Assembly: GCF_020536995.1 (NCBI RefSeq)
Contig: NC_068362.1
Span: 97,817,085-97,881,084 of the forward strand
Direction of reading: 5' to 3'
Source: Dreissena polymorpha
Taxonomy: Eukaryota > Mollusca > Bivalvia > Myida > Dreissenidae
Length of the DNA: 64,000 nt
The notes beneath the pieces were generated by a model. That model made no database searches. It was given only the letters and a program-made list of their open reading frames with translations, and was not told the origin of the DNA. The first letter of the stretch is position 1. Every line of letters starts with the position of its first letter. The translations under genes and the position numbers were made by a program. Shown one piece after another: positions 11,343-22,759 of the stretch.

Positions 11343-14300
11343 CTATGCGAGAACAATCTTGCACACATCCAGCATACAGAACACAGCCCTGCACGTGGGA
11401 CACTGACATTTACTGGCCAGCCATGTGTCTGGCCTGGCCTGGTCCTGGCGACTGGCAAACCACTTGCCCATGCACTCCAGGCACCACATGGGGCGACAGT
11501 AGCACTGAACACACCTGTCCCCCTCCCCCAGGGCTGCCTCATCAACAGCCGGCATGCAGGTCTTGTGTAGTTTGATATCTGCCTGTTTCTGCATGCAGCC
11601 AATGCATGTGTCAACCTCCTTGAGAAGAAGAGTAATTATGTTTTTACAATATTTTTTTTCCTCCACAAAACAGATGTCAGAGAAATTCATTGAAAAGCCA
11701 AAGATATAACTCTTTTCATGACGAAAAATGAACACGTAATTACAGTTTAAAATAATACTTTTAAGAGCTTAAGCAAAGTACAATTAAAAACAAAGTAAAA
11801 TTTGACTGAGCGATGACAGACCAACAGATAAGAAATTTTCTTTGAACTGTTGGGGTAAAATTAGGCCTTTATTTGTTGGAGTAAAATGAGGCCTTTATTT
11901 AAGTTTTTTGCTTATACCAGCAGTTCAACTAACAAAAGGGCCATGATGGCCCTGTATCGCTCCACTGTTTTTTTATGCGAAAAAAGCGTGCAATGCGCAT
12001 GGGTTGAAATGTACTCAAGCATGTGACTTTCTCTTTCTATCCCTTGTCCCACTGGGCGCTTAAATTTGGAAGGGTGAGCATTTTTATATATGGAAAACGT
12101 TACTACGGTGTTAACCAAACAGACTAAAAAGCCCGGGCATTGTTGCACAGGTCCTTTGCTTATAACGTAGGTACATTTATCTCTCCAAAAGATATTGTCG
12201 TTCTTTCTATTTCACATATTTTTAGATGCTGAAGATCAAATATATGCATGTTCTACAAGATTAATGAAAGTTCTTTCATTCAATCGTGAATCTTTTTCCA
12301 AAATTCCACAAAGTGTTTGTAGGTTTCAAAGTTTCTGTTACTTATATAGTTCATGACATATGCAAAAAAGCTAATGATGTAGATCACCTGAACTTTACTA
12401 CATTCTTGAGGCATTAGTGAGTGTAGCAGGATTGTTAACTGTGATGAAGAAATTGTTTAATGTACAAAGAAGATATTTGCCTGAGGAAACATAAAGTTAC
12501 GAGTTTTTCAGGTTCATGAGGTGCCGAAAGGCAGTAGGAATGATAACTTTGTAGAGGTTGTTTGTTAAACAAAGTAAATGTTTATGAGACAAAAAATTGA
12601 ATTATAATTCATCAAGATGTTGCGATCATGGCAACACTACTTGCACATGGCGTTAGGTTTCAAGAGATATCATGGTAAACAATTAGCTTGACATAACTTT
12701 CCTTTACTTTTTCCATCTGACGTTGGTTACCAGTCATGTTTGTTTTTGAAAAATACTAGGATTGCCATATCTTGAAATAAGGTATCTGATCTATTCTCTG
12801 ATAGGTTGCTAGTAATAGACATATCGGCAGTCATATTATAAACAAGGGGATTGTTTATGGCATCGGTAGAATATACTTTTATTAGATACATCTTTTTTAA
12901 GTTGGATTCTCCTTACTTTTTTGCTACTGAATATTAAAATCCCTTATTTCAATGTTGTTAAGTTTATCTTGATCTAATATTGTTTGCAATCTGTTTATAA
13001 ATCATAAAATGATGTCATTCAAAAAAATAAAACTATGTTGCAATCTGTTTATTAATCATAAAATGATGTCATTAAAAAAATAAAACATGTTGTTTGAATT
13101 TTAACCATTTTATCTTTTCAAACCTTAAGAACCCCCCTTCAGATATGTAGTGGGTGTGGGGTGGGGACACTATGGCACACAAAGTCCATTGATGAATTTA
13201 ATCCATTTATTCAAGAAGTAGACCAATAAAGTCAAATGACAGAAGGACATGCAAAGTTCAACGACTTCCTGTGGCCATGTTTTTTGACGAATCAAATTTT
13301 CTTGAACACCTTTTTAATGGGAGCCTTCAAGGGATAAATTTTGCCCCAGGGGCACAATTTGAACAAACTTGGAAGAGAACTATAAGATGTCATCTACATA
13401 CCAATATTTGGTAGCCCTAGGCCCAATGGTTAAGGACAGGAAGATTTTTAAAATTTGCACAAAAGAGGCTTTATATAAGCATATGTTAAGTTTTGTGACC
13501 CCCGGGGCAGGGTCAAATTTGAGCCAAGTGGAATAATTTGAACAAATTTGGTAGAGGACTATTAGATGTCACTACATAAAAAATTTAGTAGCCCTAGGCT
13601 CTATAATTATGAACAAAAAGATTTTTAAAGTTTGCACAAAATAGGCCTTATTTAAGCATATGTTCATTTTTGTGACCACCGGGGCAGGGTCAAATTTGAC
13701 CCCTGGGGCATGATTTGAAAAAACTTGGTAGAAATAGGACCCTTGGTTATGGACAAAAGATTTTTAAAGTTTGCACAAAATAGGCCCAATATAAGCATAT
13801 ATTCAATTTTGTGACCCCTGGGGAACGGTCAAATTTAATCCCTGGGGCTTAATTTGAACAAACTTGGTAGAAGACTATTAGATGTCACTAAATACCAAAT
13901 TTGGAAGCCCTATGTCATACGGTTATGGACAGAAAGATTTTTAAAGTTTGCACAAAATAGGCCTTATTTAAGCGTATGTTCATTTTTGTGACCCCCGGGG
14001 CAGGGTCAAATTTGACCCCAGGGGCACAATTTGAACAAATTTGAAAGAGGTTCACCCCAGGAACATTTATGAGAAGTTTTATCAGAATTGGACTTGTAGT
14101 TTAGGAGAAGAAGATGTTTAAAGAAAAAAGTTAACGCACAGACAGACGCATGCACGCACGACGGACACAGGACCATGACATAAGCCCCGCTGGCCTCTGG
14201 ACACTGGAGCTAAAAACTACCTCTCCATAATCAAAGTGTTGACCTAGACAGTGGGACTGACAGTTGAATTAAATGCGGCATCATAAAAACAATGTATGGT

Positions 14301-17300
14301 TGGTGACATCGCATTAAATAATTATAGATTGAGCATCATAAATTAAAACTATTTCTCATATACCATTCCTGGTGGGGGATGAAATGGCTGGTTTATAGAA
14401 ATCTCCTCTGCAAATGCATGCAGAAACTGTTCACTCAGTGTCTGTCTTATCACAATTTGCTGAGCATTTCGCACTGGAGTCTGTAGCTTTTCCTTCAAGT
14501 CTTTGTAGTCTAAGGCATTTAATCTGCAAAAGGGAACACTGTGAATGGAAATTGTACTGATATTTTTCAGAGAAAATTTGATTAAGCTCTTCAAACTATA
14601 TGCCAACTGTTAACATTGAAACTTAATGCAAATGAAAAATGTTCTACCTTATTCACATATTTTTTTAAACATGCATAACAAATGATAGGTAAAAAACAAA
14701 CCTTAATGTAAATGGTGATAAATGTTCATGAACTCGTTTCACCTCAATGTGAATAAATTGAACTGATGTCATGTTCTCATATGATATATTGTGCTCCTCT
14801 GATCTGGCAAGGCTCAATACAATATTACTTTGATGAGCTACAAAAACAAAGTATGTTGAAGTCTTCATCACCCATGAGTCTGTGACAATTATTCTTCTGC
14901 CAGTAGGAGATCCGGATGTAAACTTATCTATTCTACGAAATTCCAAATTCACTGCAGCTGCAACAGATCTCCAGTTGCTATTGGGTTCACGGAGTAATTC
15001 CAGTTGTTTAGCTATAGGGTGATTGTCCCAGTCATTTGACGACCAATACAGGACTATTAATACGGCAAATAATATGATTCCTATTGAGAGTCCAAGGTAT
15101 GTCTGACACCATGATGAAGCAGCCCACGGAACAAAAAGTTGCAGCTGTGGGGCAAACAACCCTAGCGTTAAGTAGTAACCTGAAAATGGAAAAAAAAGTT
15201 GAAACTATAAACATAAACATTCAAGATTGCTAAATTGCAAAATTGAGTCTGACTTGGTATTCTTTATATTGATTTAGTGTCAAAGGTCTTCATAAGGCAA
15301 CTACATCATCATCACACTCAAAACTTGTATGCAAACAAACTACAATGTGAATGTACATTGAGGTTTCACAATAACTAGTATTAGTCATAAAATCTATAAG
15401 AAACAAGAGATGTGTTCGTCAGAAACACAAAGCCCCCTATTGCGCCTCTTTGAATTTTTTTTTTATATTTTTTTTTACCTTTGACCTTGAAGGATGACCT
15501 TTACCTTGAACTTCCACCACTCAAAACTTGCAGCTTCATGAGAACTCCGCTTTAAATTTTTTTATTTTTTTTTTACGTTTGACCTTGAATGATGACCTTG
15601 AACTTCCACCACTCAAAATGTGCAGCTTAATGAGAACGCCGCTTTGAATTATTATTTTTTTTACCTTTAACCTTGAAAGATGACCTTGACCTTGAACTTC
15701 CACCACTCAAAATGTGCAGCTTCATGAGAACGCCGCTTTGAAAAAAAAATTATTATATATTTTTGTGACCTTTGACATTGAATAATGACCTTGACCTTTA
15801 ACTTCCACCACTCAAAATGTGCAGCTTCATGAGATACACATGCCTGCCAAATATCAAGTTGCTATCTTCAATATTGAACAAGAGATGTGTTCGTCAGAAA
15901 CACAATGCCCCCTATTGCGCCGCTTTGATTTTTTTTTTTTTACCTTTGACCTTGAAGGATGACCTTGACCTTGACCTTCCACCACTCAAAATGTGCAGCT
16001 TCATGATAACTCCGCTTTGAATTAATTTTTTTTAACCTTTGACCTTGAAGGATGACCTTGACCTTGAAGGATGACCTTGAACTTACACCACTGAAAATGT
16101 GCAACTTCATGAGAACGCCGCTTTTTTTCTTTTTTTTGACCTTTGACCTTGAAGGATGACCTTGACCTTGTACTTTCCACCACTCAAAATGTGCAGCTTC
16201 ATGAGATACACATGCATGCCAAATATCAAGTTGCTATCTTCAATATTGAAAAAGTTATGGCCAATGTTAATGTTTTTGGACAGACAGACGCCATATATTT
16301 GACATTTGACCTTGAAGGATGACATTGACCTTCACCATTTCACCACTCAAAATGTTCAGCTCCATGAGATACGCATGCATGCCAAATATCAAGTTGCTAT
16401 CTTCAAAAGTGAAAAAGTTATGGCCAATGTTAAAGTTTTTTTCGGACAGGACGGACGGACTGACTGACATACTGACGAACAGTTCAACTGCTATACGCCA
16501 CCCTACCAGGGGCATAAAAAGTTATGGCCAATGTTAAAAATTTCAGACGGACAGACGCCATATATTTGACATTTGACCTTGAAGGATGACCTTGACTGTC
16601 ACCTTTCACCACTCAAAATGTTCAGCTCCATGAGATACACGTGCATGCCAAATATCAAGTTGCTATCTTCAATAGTGAAAAAGTTATGGCCCATGTTCAA
16701 AGTTTTTTGACGGACGGACAGACGCCATATATAGACATTTGACCTTGAAGGATGACCTTGACCTTCACCTTTCACCACTCAAAATGTGCAGCTCCGTGAG
16801 ATGCACATGCATGCCAAATATCAAGTTGCTATCTTCAATTTTGAAAAAGTAATGGCCAATGTTAAAGTTTTGGACAGACAGACGCCATATAATTGACATT
16901 TGACCTTGAAGGATGACCTTGACCTTGACCTTTCACCACTTAAAATGTTCAGCTTCATAAGATACACATGCATGCCAAATATCAAGTTGCTATCTTAAAT
17001 AGTATAAAAGTTATGGCCAATGTTAAAGTTTTTGGACAGAGGGACAGACAGACGCCATATATTAGACATTTGACCTTGAAGGTCGACCTTGACCTTCACC
17101 TTTCACCACTCAAAATGTGCAGCTCCGTGAGATGCACATGCATGCCAAATATCAAGTTGCTATCTTCAATATTGAAAAAGTTATGGCCATTAAAGTTTTT
17201 GGACGGACACACAGACTGACATACACACTTACTGACATACTGACACACTGACGGACAGTTCAACTGCTAAATGCCACCCTACCGGGGGCATAAAAACAAC

Positions 17301-18659
17301 CTTCTTTATGTCCATTAAAATACATGTACTTAATTTTTTTAAATACATTAATCTGTTCACAGGATGATATAAGGCATTCAAATAATAATGGTTTCAGTTT
17401 TCACATAGGCATTTCCTTACCTTTGTGAGTTACTTCCATGATTTTAAGATCTTTTGGCATTGACTCCAAAATTAAATTAACTAAGACAACTTATTCTAGA
17501 TAAATTTACTAAACTCACTAAAGCCTTTACAATTATATAATTTAATTTTGTTTACTTAAAATACCAAATTGAATATATGCTGATTGCTGAATGGATGCTT
17601 GAATACAAGTAAATAAGCAAAAGCAGCACAATTTAGTCCAAATCTTAAATTTTACCATCCAACAATTTTTCATGAAAGAATTAGTTGTGCCCCTCCTTTT
17701 AGGCCCCTATCTGCTCTATTATAGGCTCCCTGTCAATATTTAAACTGGATTTCTTTCAAATATGCACAGTCACATAAAAAGTTAATGTTAATTTTGAACT
17801 AAATGAGAATCTTCTCTAATCTGTGCTAAGATTAACAAGTGTAACCCAATAAATTATTGACATTTACCTCCGGCCATGACTATGAAAAGGAGGACATTTG
17901 TCCCTATAATGAATATTTAGAAGTTAGCCCATAACAAAAATTAATCTGCAGCTTATATATTGAAAATGGAAAAGGAAACTTAACTAATCTGGACTTTGTA
18001 TGTGGCATGTTAAATATAGACCAGTTCATTGTTATTGTTTTGATCCCGGATTTTTGCGCATGCACAATGCACTGGCAGGCAAAAGCTCTGGTTACAGTAA
18101 CGTACAACATATGGATGACGACACATGTTTAGTCAATAAATTGGAAAAAAAACTCAGAAAAAAACACCTAAATAGTATTTCAAATATATCATATTTAGTG
18201 CCAATATAACTTTATTAATACATTTATTTGTTTCTTTAAAACTACCATTGTAGTCCGGATGTAAACATGCAGGTGCGCGTGACGTCGCCCGTGAGCTGGT
18301 CTATAAGAACTTGGATAACTTTATGCTTGTAAAACAAAAAACACTGTTAATGAAAATTATTATGTTGAAAATTTATTACTTGAATACTTGAAAATTAGAT
18401 TAACAAATATCAGTGAAACTTAAATAAGGTGTCGCATGATTAACATACCTAGTGGAATTAAACTATGAAATATTAAAGTCGCAGACGTCCGTCTGATGTG
18501 AAAGTAAATGAAGGCAATATCTTCACTGCCTAGGTAGCCGGATAACACATTCTGGATTGTTAGACCGGCAGAAATAAACTCTGTGGGTGGAGCAACGAAT
18601 AACGCACTGAAGAAAACATATAAGAACGTAAACAATATAAAAGAGTTTATGTCATCCAT
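11343..18659 (-). CDS. TMEM129: TMEM129-like ER membrane RING E3 ubiquitin ligase
   Basis: Four minus-strand exons join in frame: 18659-18449, 15179-14702, 14523-14364, 11618-11343, giving 374 codons against 362 residues in human TMEM129. Visible junctions are CTAG|gtatgt..ttttcag|GTTAC, AAG|gtttgt..ttttgcag|A, ATG|gtatat..ctcaag|GAG. Exon 1 encodes a first helix and the motif PTEFISAGLTIQNVLSGYLG. Exon 2 completes helix two (about residues 58-80), adds helix three (about 97-116) and the EFRRIDKF and VTDSWVMK blocks. Exon 4 is the all-cysteine RING (C288 to about C369) with CIGCMQ, CYCRPMWC, CMGKWFASRQ and PDTWLAS. Family knowledge: TMEM129 works with Derlin-1 in ER-associated degradation, ubiquitinating dislocated clients. 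The near-complete match makes the call firm. The start at 18659 aligns with the family N-terminus. Introns 1 and 3 are repeat-filled. All RING cysteines expected from the human protein appear present. Confidence 0.95.
12986..13092. repeat. Two-copy ~55-bp tandem repeat
   Basis: The block starting caatctgtttataaatcata and running through aaaatgatgtcatt and aaaaaaataaaac occurs twice in succession, separated by 'tatgttg', with few differences. This is a recent local duplication. Confidence 0.8.
13320..14215. repeat. Tandem repeat array, about five 'cccctggggc' units
   Basis: Units of roughly 140-175 bp, each with 'gggcagggtcaaatttga', a 'cctggggca' phrase, 'atttgaacaaacttgg' and 'agatttttaaagtttgcac', occur from about 13335 to 14060. 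A tail then reads 'acgcacagacagacgcatgc'. It lies in TMEM129 intron 3. This is a common bivalve repeat and carries no ORF. Confidence 0.8.
15395..17300. repeat. Compound array of ~166-bp 'tgaccttgacc' units in TMEM129 intron 1
   Basis: Two starts 'aagagatgtgttcgtcagaa' (about 15404 and 15880) and two ends 'gttcaactgctaaatgccac'-like followed by 'ggggcataaaaa' (about 16477-16518 and 17252-17294) show nested or serial copies. Between 16550 and 17200 successive units of about 166 bp share tgaccttgaaggatgacctt, 'caccactcaaaatgt', 'catgccaaatatcaagttgc' and 'gttatggccaatgtt'. ORFs here are repeat artefacts. Confidence 0.85.
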
Positions 18660-18796
18660 CCTGCATGTCTAATGACAGTTATATCATTTTTGACGTTGAC
18701 ATTTTCTTTCCAACGGAAGTCTTAATTTGGCGAGATTGATTTGCATTTTATGTCGGTAATCGATGCTAATGGTTACATTCTACTTTGTAGATTGTA
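18660..18796 (-). promoter_or_regulatory. Presumed TMEM129 5' flank and promoter
   Basis: Only 137 bp separate the TMEM129 start codon from a TA-flanked MITE, so the 5' UTR and core promoter either fit here or use MITE sequence. No TATA box is evident at a suitable spacing. This is inferred from position only. Confidence 0.3.
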
Positions 18797-19827
18797 CAGT
18801 CGATTGGTGTATAACGGATAGCTAAGGACTTCGAGTCTCATTTCAACGTAAACACCATGCATTTAGTAATTGAACTTTTAAACCTCGAAAGACAAATGTC
18901 TTTCCTATTGAAACATGCCAGCGGTTTTAAAATTCCGACAAATATTTTTTGTTTACAGCGCAAATTTCGGGGTAACCTGATTCAGCCATTACCGGATCGC
19001 TTAGGTCTTTATCGGATTACATGTGTATCGTGTTATTTCTTGAAATTTTACCAAGCATTTGTAAAACATAAAGCAAGATAGGTACATTTCCAGAAAAGGA
19101 GCTTCATTTCTGCGTTTAATAAGACCCAGTTCATGGAAATCGCTGCACAATTGATGAAGTAATGGCTGTTCAAAGCGATGCACCCTATATCGGGTCGTTT
19201 TGAGTTGAATACCTTGTTATATATATAGATTTGATAACTATGTTTTCAGAGAAATCGATTTTTCGTTATAATTTTATTATTTGTCATTCAAAATGATGTT
19301 TTTACTAATAAATATCATAGCCACACGCTACACACATGTGTATTGGACAACTTCAATTGAGTTTTCATTTAGTTTGTGACAATCCCCACATTCCCGAATA
19401 TGTGTCGCCACATATGTCCGTTATTCACTAAATCACGAGTTGCAGCTCTCATGCTTATTTGATGTAGTACGCATCAATTGGGTTTCTGAGCATTCTTACT
19501 TTTGTAAAGGACACATTATACTACAATATTACATCAATGAACATACTGTTTACCAAACACAATCTGCGAAATTCAGGAAACCATACGTCTTCACTATTCC
19601 TTTCCACACAAAAACGGTGCGTACATAACGTGACCTTGTTTTGCTTTCGAAAAAGAAACAATTGTAAACATTGACACACGTCAACTAAAACATGAATCAA
19701 CTGAACAATGATATGCATTTTGTATTCAATTAATAGAACACTATAAATCTTTACATAGATAAAAGTATTTTGCAAAACTTTTAACCTATCCGTTACTCAC
19801 TAAAATCCGCTACACACCAATCGACTG
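18797..19827. mobile_element. Non-autonomous TA-flanked DNA transposon (Tc1/mariner-like MITE)
   Basis: Starts TA|CAGTCGATTGGTGTATAACG and ends in the inverse complement of CAGTCGATTGGTGTGTAGCG followed by TA: inverted repeats of about 26 bp with two or three mismatches. The CAGT terminus and TA duplication fit the Tc1/mariner superfamily. At 1031 bp it holds only short ORFs and no transposase. The motif tccgttaytcactaaa recurs at about 19403 and 19788 as a subterminal direct repeat. Confidence 0.75.
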
Positions 19828-19913
19828 TACTTCGTTGAAATTAATTGTAAGTAAAATCGATGGCTGAGGTACGAATAAACGCTTATTGCACACATTTGAA
19901 CCATTACCTCCAA

Positions 19914-20100
19914 GCCCTCCTCCTCCTCCTCCTCATCATCATCATCAACAACAACAACAACAACACCAACAACAACAACATCATCATCATCACCATCATC
20001 ATCAACAACAACAACAACAACATCATCATCACCACCACCAGCATCATCATCATTATCATCACCATCTTCTTCTTCTTCTTCGTCTTCATCTTCATCGCCA
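19914..20100. repeat. Mixed trinucleotide tract (CTC, ATC, AAC, TTC)
   Basis: Blocks of ctc, atc, aac, atc, cac and ttc triplets follow one another. The His/Gln- and Asn/Ile-rich frames are simple-sequence artefacts and lack supporting exons. Confidence 0.9.
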
Positions 20101-20648
20101 TTACATAATCATGATCATCAGGCGACCTCCTTCAAGCGTGCTCTGGAGCACAGGCTTGCACAGAGAGCCGTGCCTGGTGACGTGTCCAGACCATAAATAT
20201 GTATACGTCTGTCACGATTGTTGAGCATATGTAAATGTGAACGTGCTTTTGTATTCACTATATCTTCATCATTCATGTTGCATTGTTAAATAAGTTACCA
20301 CAAATGTTTTTCATGTCGGTCTGTCGACTATGAGAATAGTGTAACTAGGTCAATGTCATGCGTACAGTTCAAAGGTCCAATACGTGCATTTTGCGAATTG
20401 GTAACGAGTTACCACTGCATTTGTCAACTTCTGTTTCCGTCGCTCAAAGTTCATATTATAGAGTTATGATAAACAGAAAAAACAGGTTATAATATATATA
20501 GTGCCTGATCTTTTTGTAATATATCAGGCTCAGGCACGAATAAAATAATAAAACAATGTTTGTTTAAAATAACTTTGGGATTTTCCATGTAGTTCTGTTT
20601 TCCAATTCTATTTTTAAAGAAATATAATTGACGACTAAGAAAATTGAT

Positions 20649-20806
20649 GGGATAAATCGAATACTAGGTCGGTGCCGAATAAAGCGACGTTTATTTTGCT
20701 TGGCCCGAAAATCTGAACCACTCGCGAAGGCACGTGGTTCAGATTTTCTGAGCCTCGCAAAACAAACTTCGCTTTATTCGGCACCGACATAGTATTCTTT
20801 ATTTCC
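20649..20806. repeat. Foldback palindrome, about 73-bp arms
   Basis: The left arm (20649-20721) contains ggtcggtgccgaataaagcg and aaaatctgaaccac. The right arm (20734-20806) is its inverted complement with few mismatches, around a centre of about 12 bp (tcgcgaaggcac). A half copy occurs at 31391-31491 inside copy A intron 9, so the sequence is a mobile or amplified family. Confidence 0.8.
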
Positions 20807-20819
20807 TTAAATATACAAT

Positions 20820-21075
20820 CCTCGTTATGTTACAAGATAAAACCATAACACAGAACGCTACAAATTATACAATCGTTTCTCGTTTGTAACGCTTTATACT
20901 TTGTAGGTTTTCAAATCGTCAAAAGATTAATAAATGGATATTTTAGAGCATGGTAAATATTCAGTATTACTCTTTCCGGTAAAAAAAAAACATAACTACG
21001 ACGATTATTTAAAAATGTTAAACAATATTTTTCAATTTTGTCAATTAATCAAAACGCAAAAAAGGTCCTTTTAAT
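20820..21075. mobile_element. Half copy of the TTAA-flanked tRNA-bearing element
   Basis: Matches one half of the elements at 41402-41899 and 55693-56183, including 'tttcaaatcgtcaaaagatt', 'agcatggtaaatattcagta' and a right edge aaaaaggtccttttaa. The tRNA-like centre and the other terminus are absent, so this copy is truncated. Confidence 0.65.
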
Positions 21076-21377
21076 TCCATCGACATACATTTTCGCGATG
21101 ATAAGCCAGCTTATAATATGTTTTAAGTTGACATTCGTGAAACTGGTGTATGCAGTTACAGAAATAAACAGTATGGACGGCAATACAAATAAGATTATTT
21201 GTGCGATACTCTTAACACGTTTCGACGACACCGACTATATCCCTAAGTACGCCCATACGGGTCGTTGTTTACCATTTAGAAGACGAATACTATTTTAATA
21301 CTACAAAATATCGCTTTTACACTGACTTTAGAAAGATATCAAGTTATAAGTTTCAAGTTACAAATCAGTATTTTCTT

Positions 21378-22370
21378 ATGTATTTACAGCGGGTATATAC
21401 GATTTTTTATATGTGTTTAATGGTAATATATTGATAAAATATGTTACAATAACACAAAATAGGCAAGAAAAATTATACATTAAAGACGAATTTCATAAAA
21501 TGCAGCAAAGACAAATTAGCGCCCCGAGCCGATAGTGACGTACATATTTTCCTACAATAACCGAAGCATTCGTCTTTGTATTATAAACCGTTAAACTACG
21601 ATGGGTGTTTCAAAAGTTTGTGGATTTTCGCTATAACTTATTAGTTTGCTGGTAAAAGTCAATGAAATTTACATATTATACAAACCAATTATCACGGACT
21701 TTATATATAAGCTAAAAATGCATGAATTCCATAAAGCGCATTTGAAACGCGTTGCCATAGAGACCTCAGTAACGACATGCGGCGCACGCGTGTATTTTAT
21801 TATGAGTATGAGCGTTACGCGAATTTAAATTTGGTTTAAATGTCGTTGATAAACAGAATTTACGGCAAATTTCACGTTACAGCGCCGCGTCGTCTTTAGA
21901 CGCTGACTGGTATAGAGACACTTTTGACAAGTGGATTTCCCGACACATAAAGTGCATTCGCGTTGGAGGTGATTATGTGAAAAGATTTGACAGTTGTTAA
22001 CTTCATAACGTCATTGACGTTGAACAGAAACGTTACACGTGCGTCGGTGTGCGCATTGTGCACATGTTTAAATCTCTTATATATATTTATTGTTTTATGT
22101 ATTTCCATGATATTTGGAGAGTAGATTTGGAAAGGACGAAATATTCTTAACTTGCTATTTTTTGTCCATTTATGTTACCAAATGAAAGTTATAGCGAAAA
22201 TCCACAAACTTCTGAAACACCCCTCGTAAGTTTAGATGCACATCGTACATGTATGGTATACATGCTGGCGATATATATATATATAATAAGTTTTTTTACA
22301 CAGTTTATATAAATTCATAAATATTTGACAAAATCGTATATACCCGCTTTAAATACATCAAAGAAGCTTT
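21378..22370. mobile_element. Outer inverted-repeat element containing a MITE
   Basis: tatttacagcgggtatatac followed by gattttt (about 21381-21407) reappears inverted at about 22332-22362 as aaaatcgtatatacccgctt. The pair brackets the 628-bp MITE at 21599-22226, suggesting one element inserted into another, or a foldback with a loaded centre. Confidence 0.5.
21599..22226. mobile_element. TA-flanked mariner-like MITE
   Basis: The left end, after TA, is cgatgggtgtttcaaaagtt. The right end, inverted, is cgaggggtgtttcagaagtt followed by tgtggattttcgctataact on both sides. The inverted repeats are about 40 bp with very few mismatches. Length is 628 bp with TA on both flanks and no transposase ORF. 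Age looks modest because the termini are nearly identical. Confidence 0.8.
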
Positions 22371-22455
22371 TGTTATTAGAAAAAAACGATCCTATATAAT
22401 ACCGTAAAAATAATTTTCATCACCGTCTCAATAGAACGTATGTGTTCTTGCTATC

Positions 22456-22457
22456 AA

Positions 22458-22544
<87 letters not shown>

Positions 22545-22606
22545 CGTCCGTCCGTCCGTCCGTCCGTCCGTCCGTCCGTCCGTCCGTCCGTTCCGTCCGT
22601 CCGTCC

Positions 22607-22669
<63 letters not shown>

Positions 22670-22745
22670 GGTCTCTCCGCCATTCTGTCTGCCTCTCTGT
22701 CATTCTATCTGTCCGTCCACCCGTCCGTCCGTTCGTCTATCTGTT
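22456..22745. repeat. Compound TGTC / CGTC tetranucleotide array
   Basis: TGTC units run about 22457-22540, CGTC units about 22541-22607, TGTC units about 22608-22670, then a degenerate tail. ORFs rich in Cys-Leu-Ser-Val or Arg-Thr-Asp on both strands are artefacts. Confidence 0.95.
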
Positions 22746-22759
22746 TCTGTCATGTACAC

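Larger units (their letters stand above)
11619..14363 (-). other. TMEM129 intron 3
   Basis: Runs from donor gtatat after ATG (14364) to acceptor ctcaag before GAG (11618). It holds AT-rich sequence, a two-copy tandem at about 12986-13092 and the repeat array at 13320-14215. No other gene is seen. Confidence 0.8.

Noticed and set aside
11188-11575. Plus-strand ORFs over TMEM129 exon 4
   Set aside because: Antisense shadows of the RING-coding exon and the adjacent repeat.
19860-20224. His/Gln-rich 112-codon ORF that could look like a transcription-factor segment
   Set aside because: Composed of trinucleotide microsatellite with no flanking domain or homologous exon.
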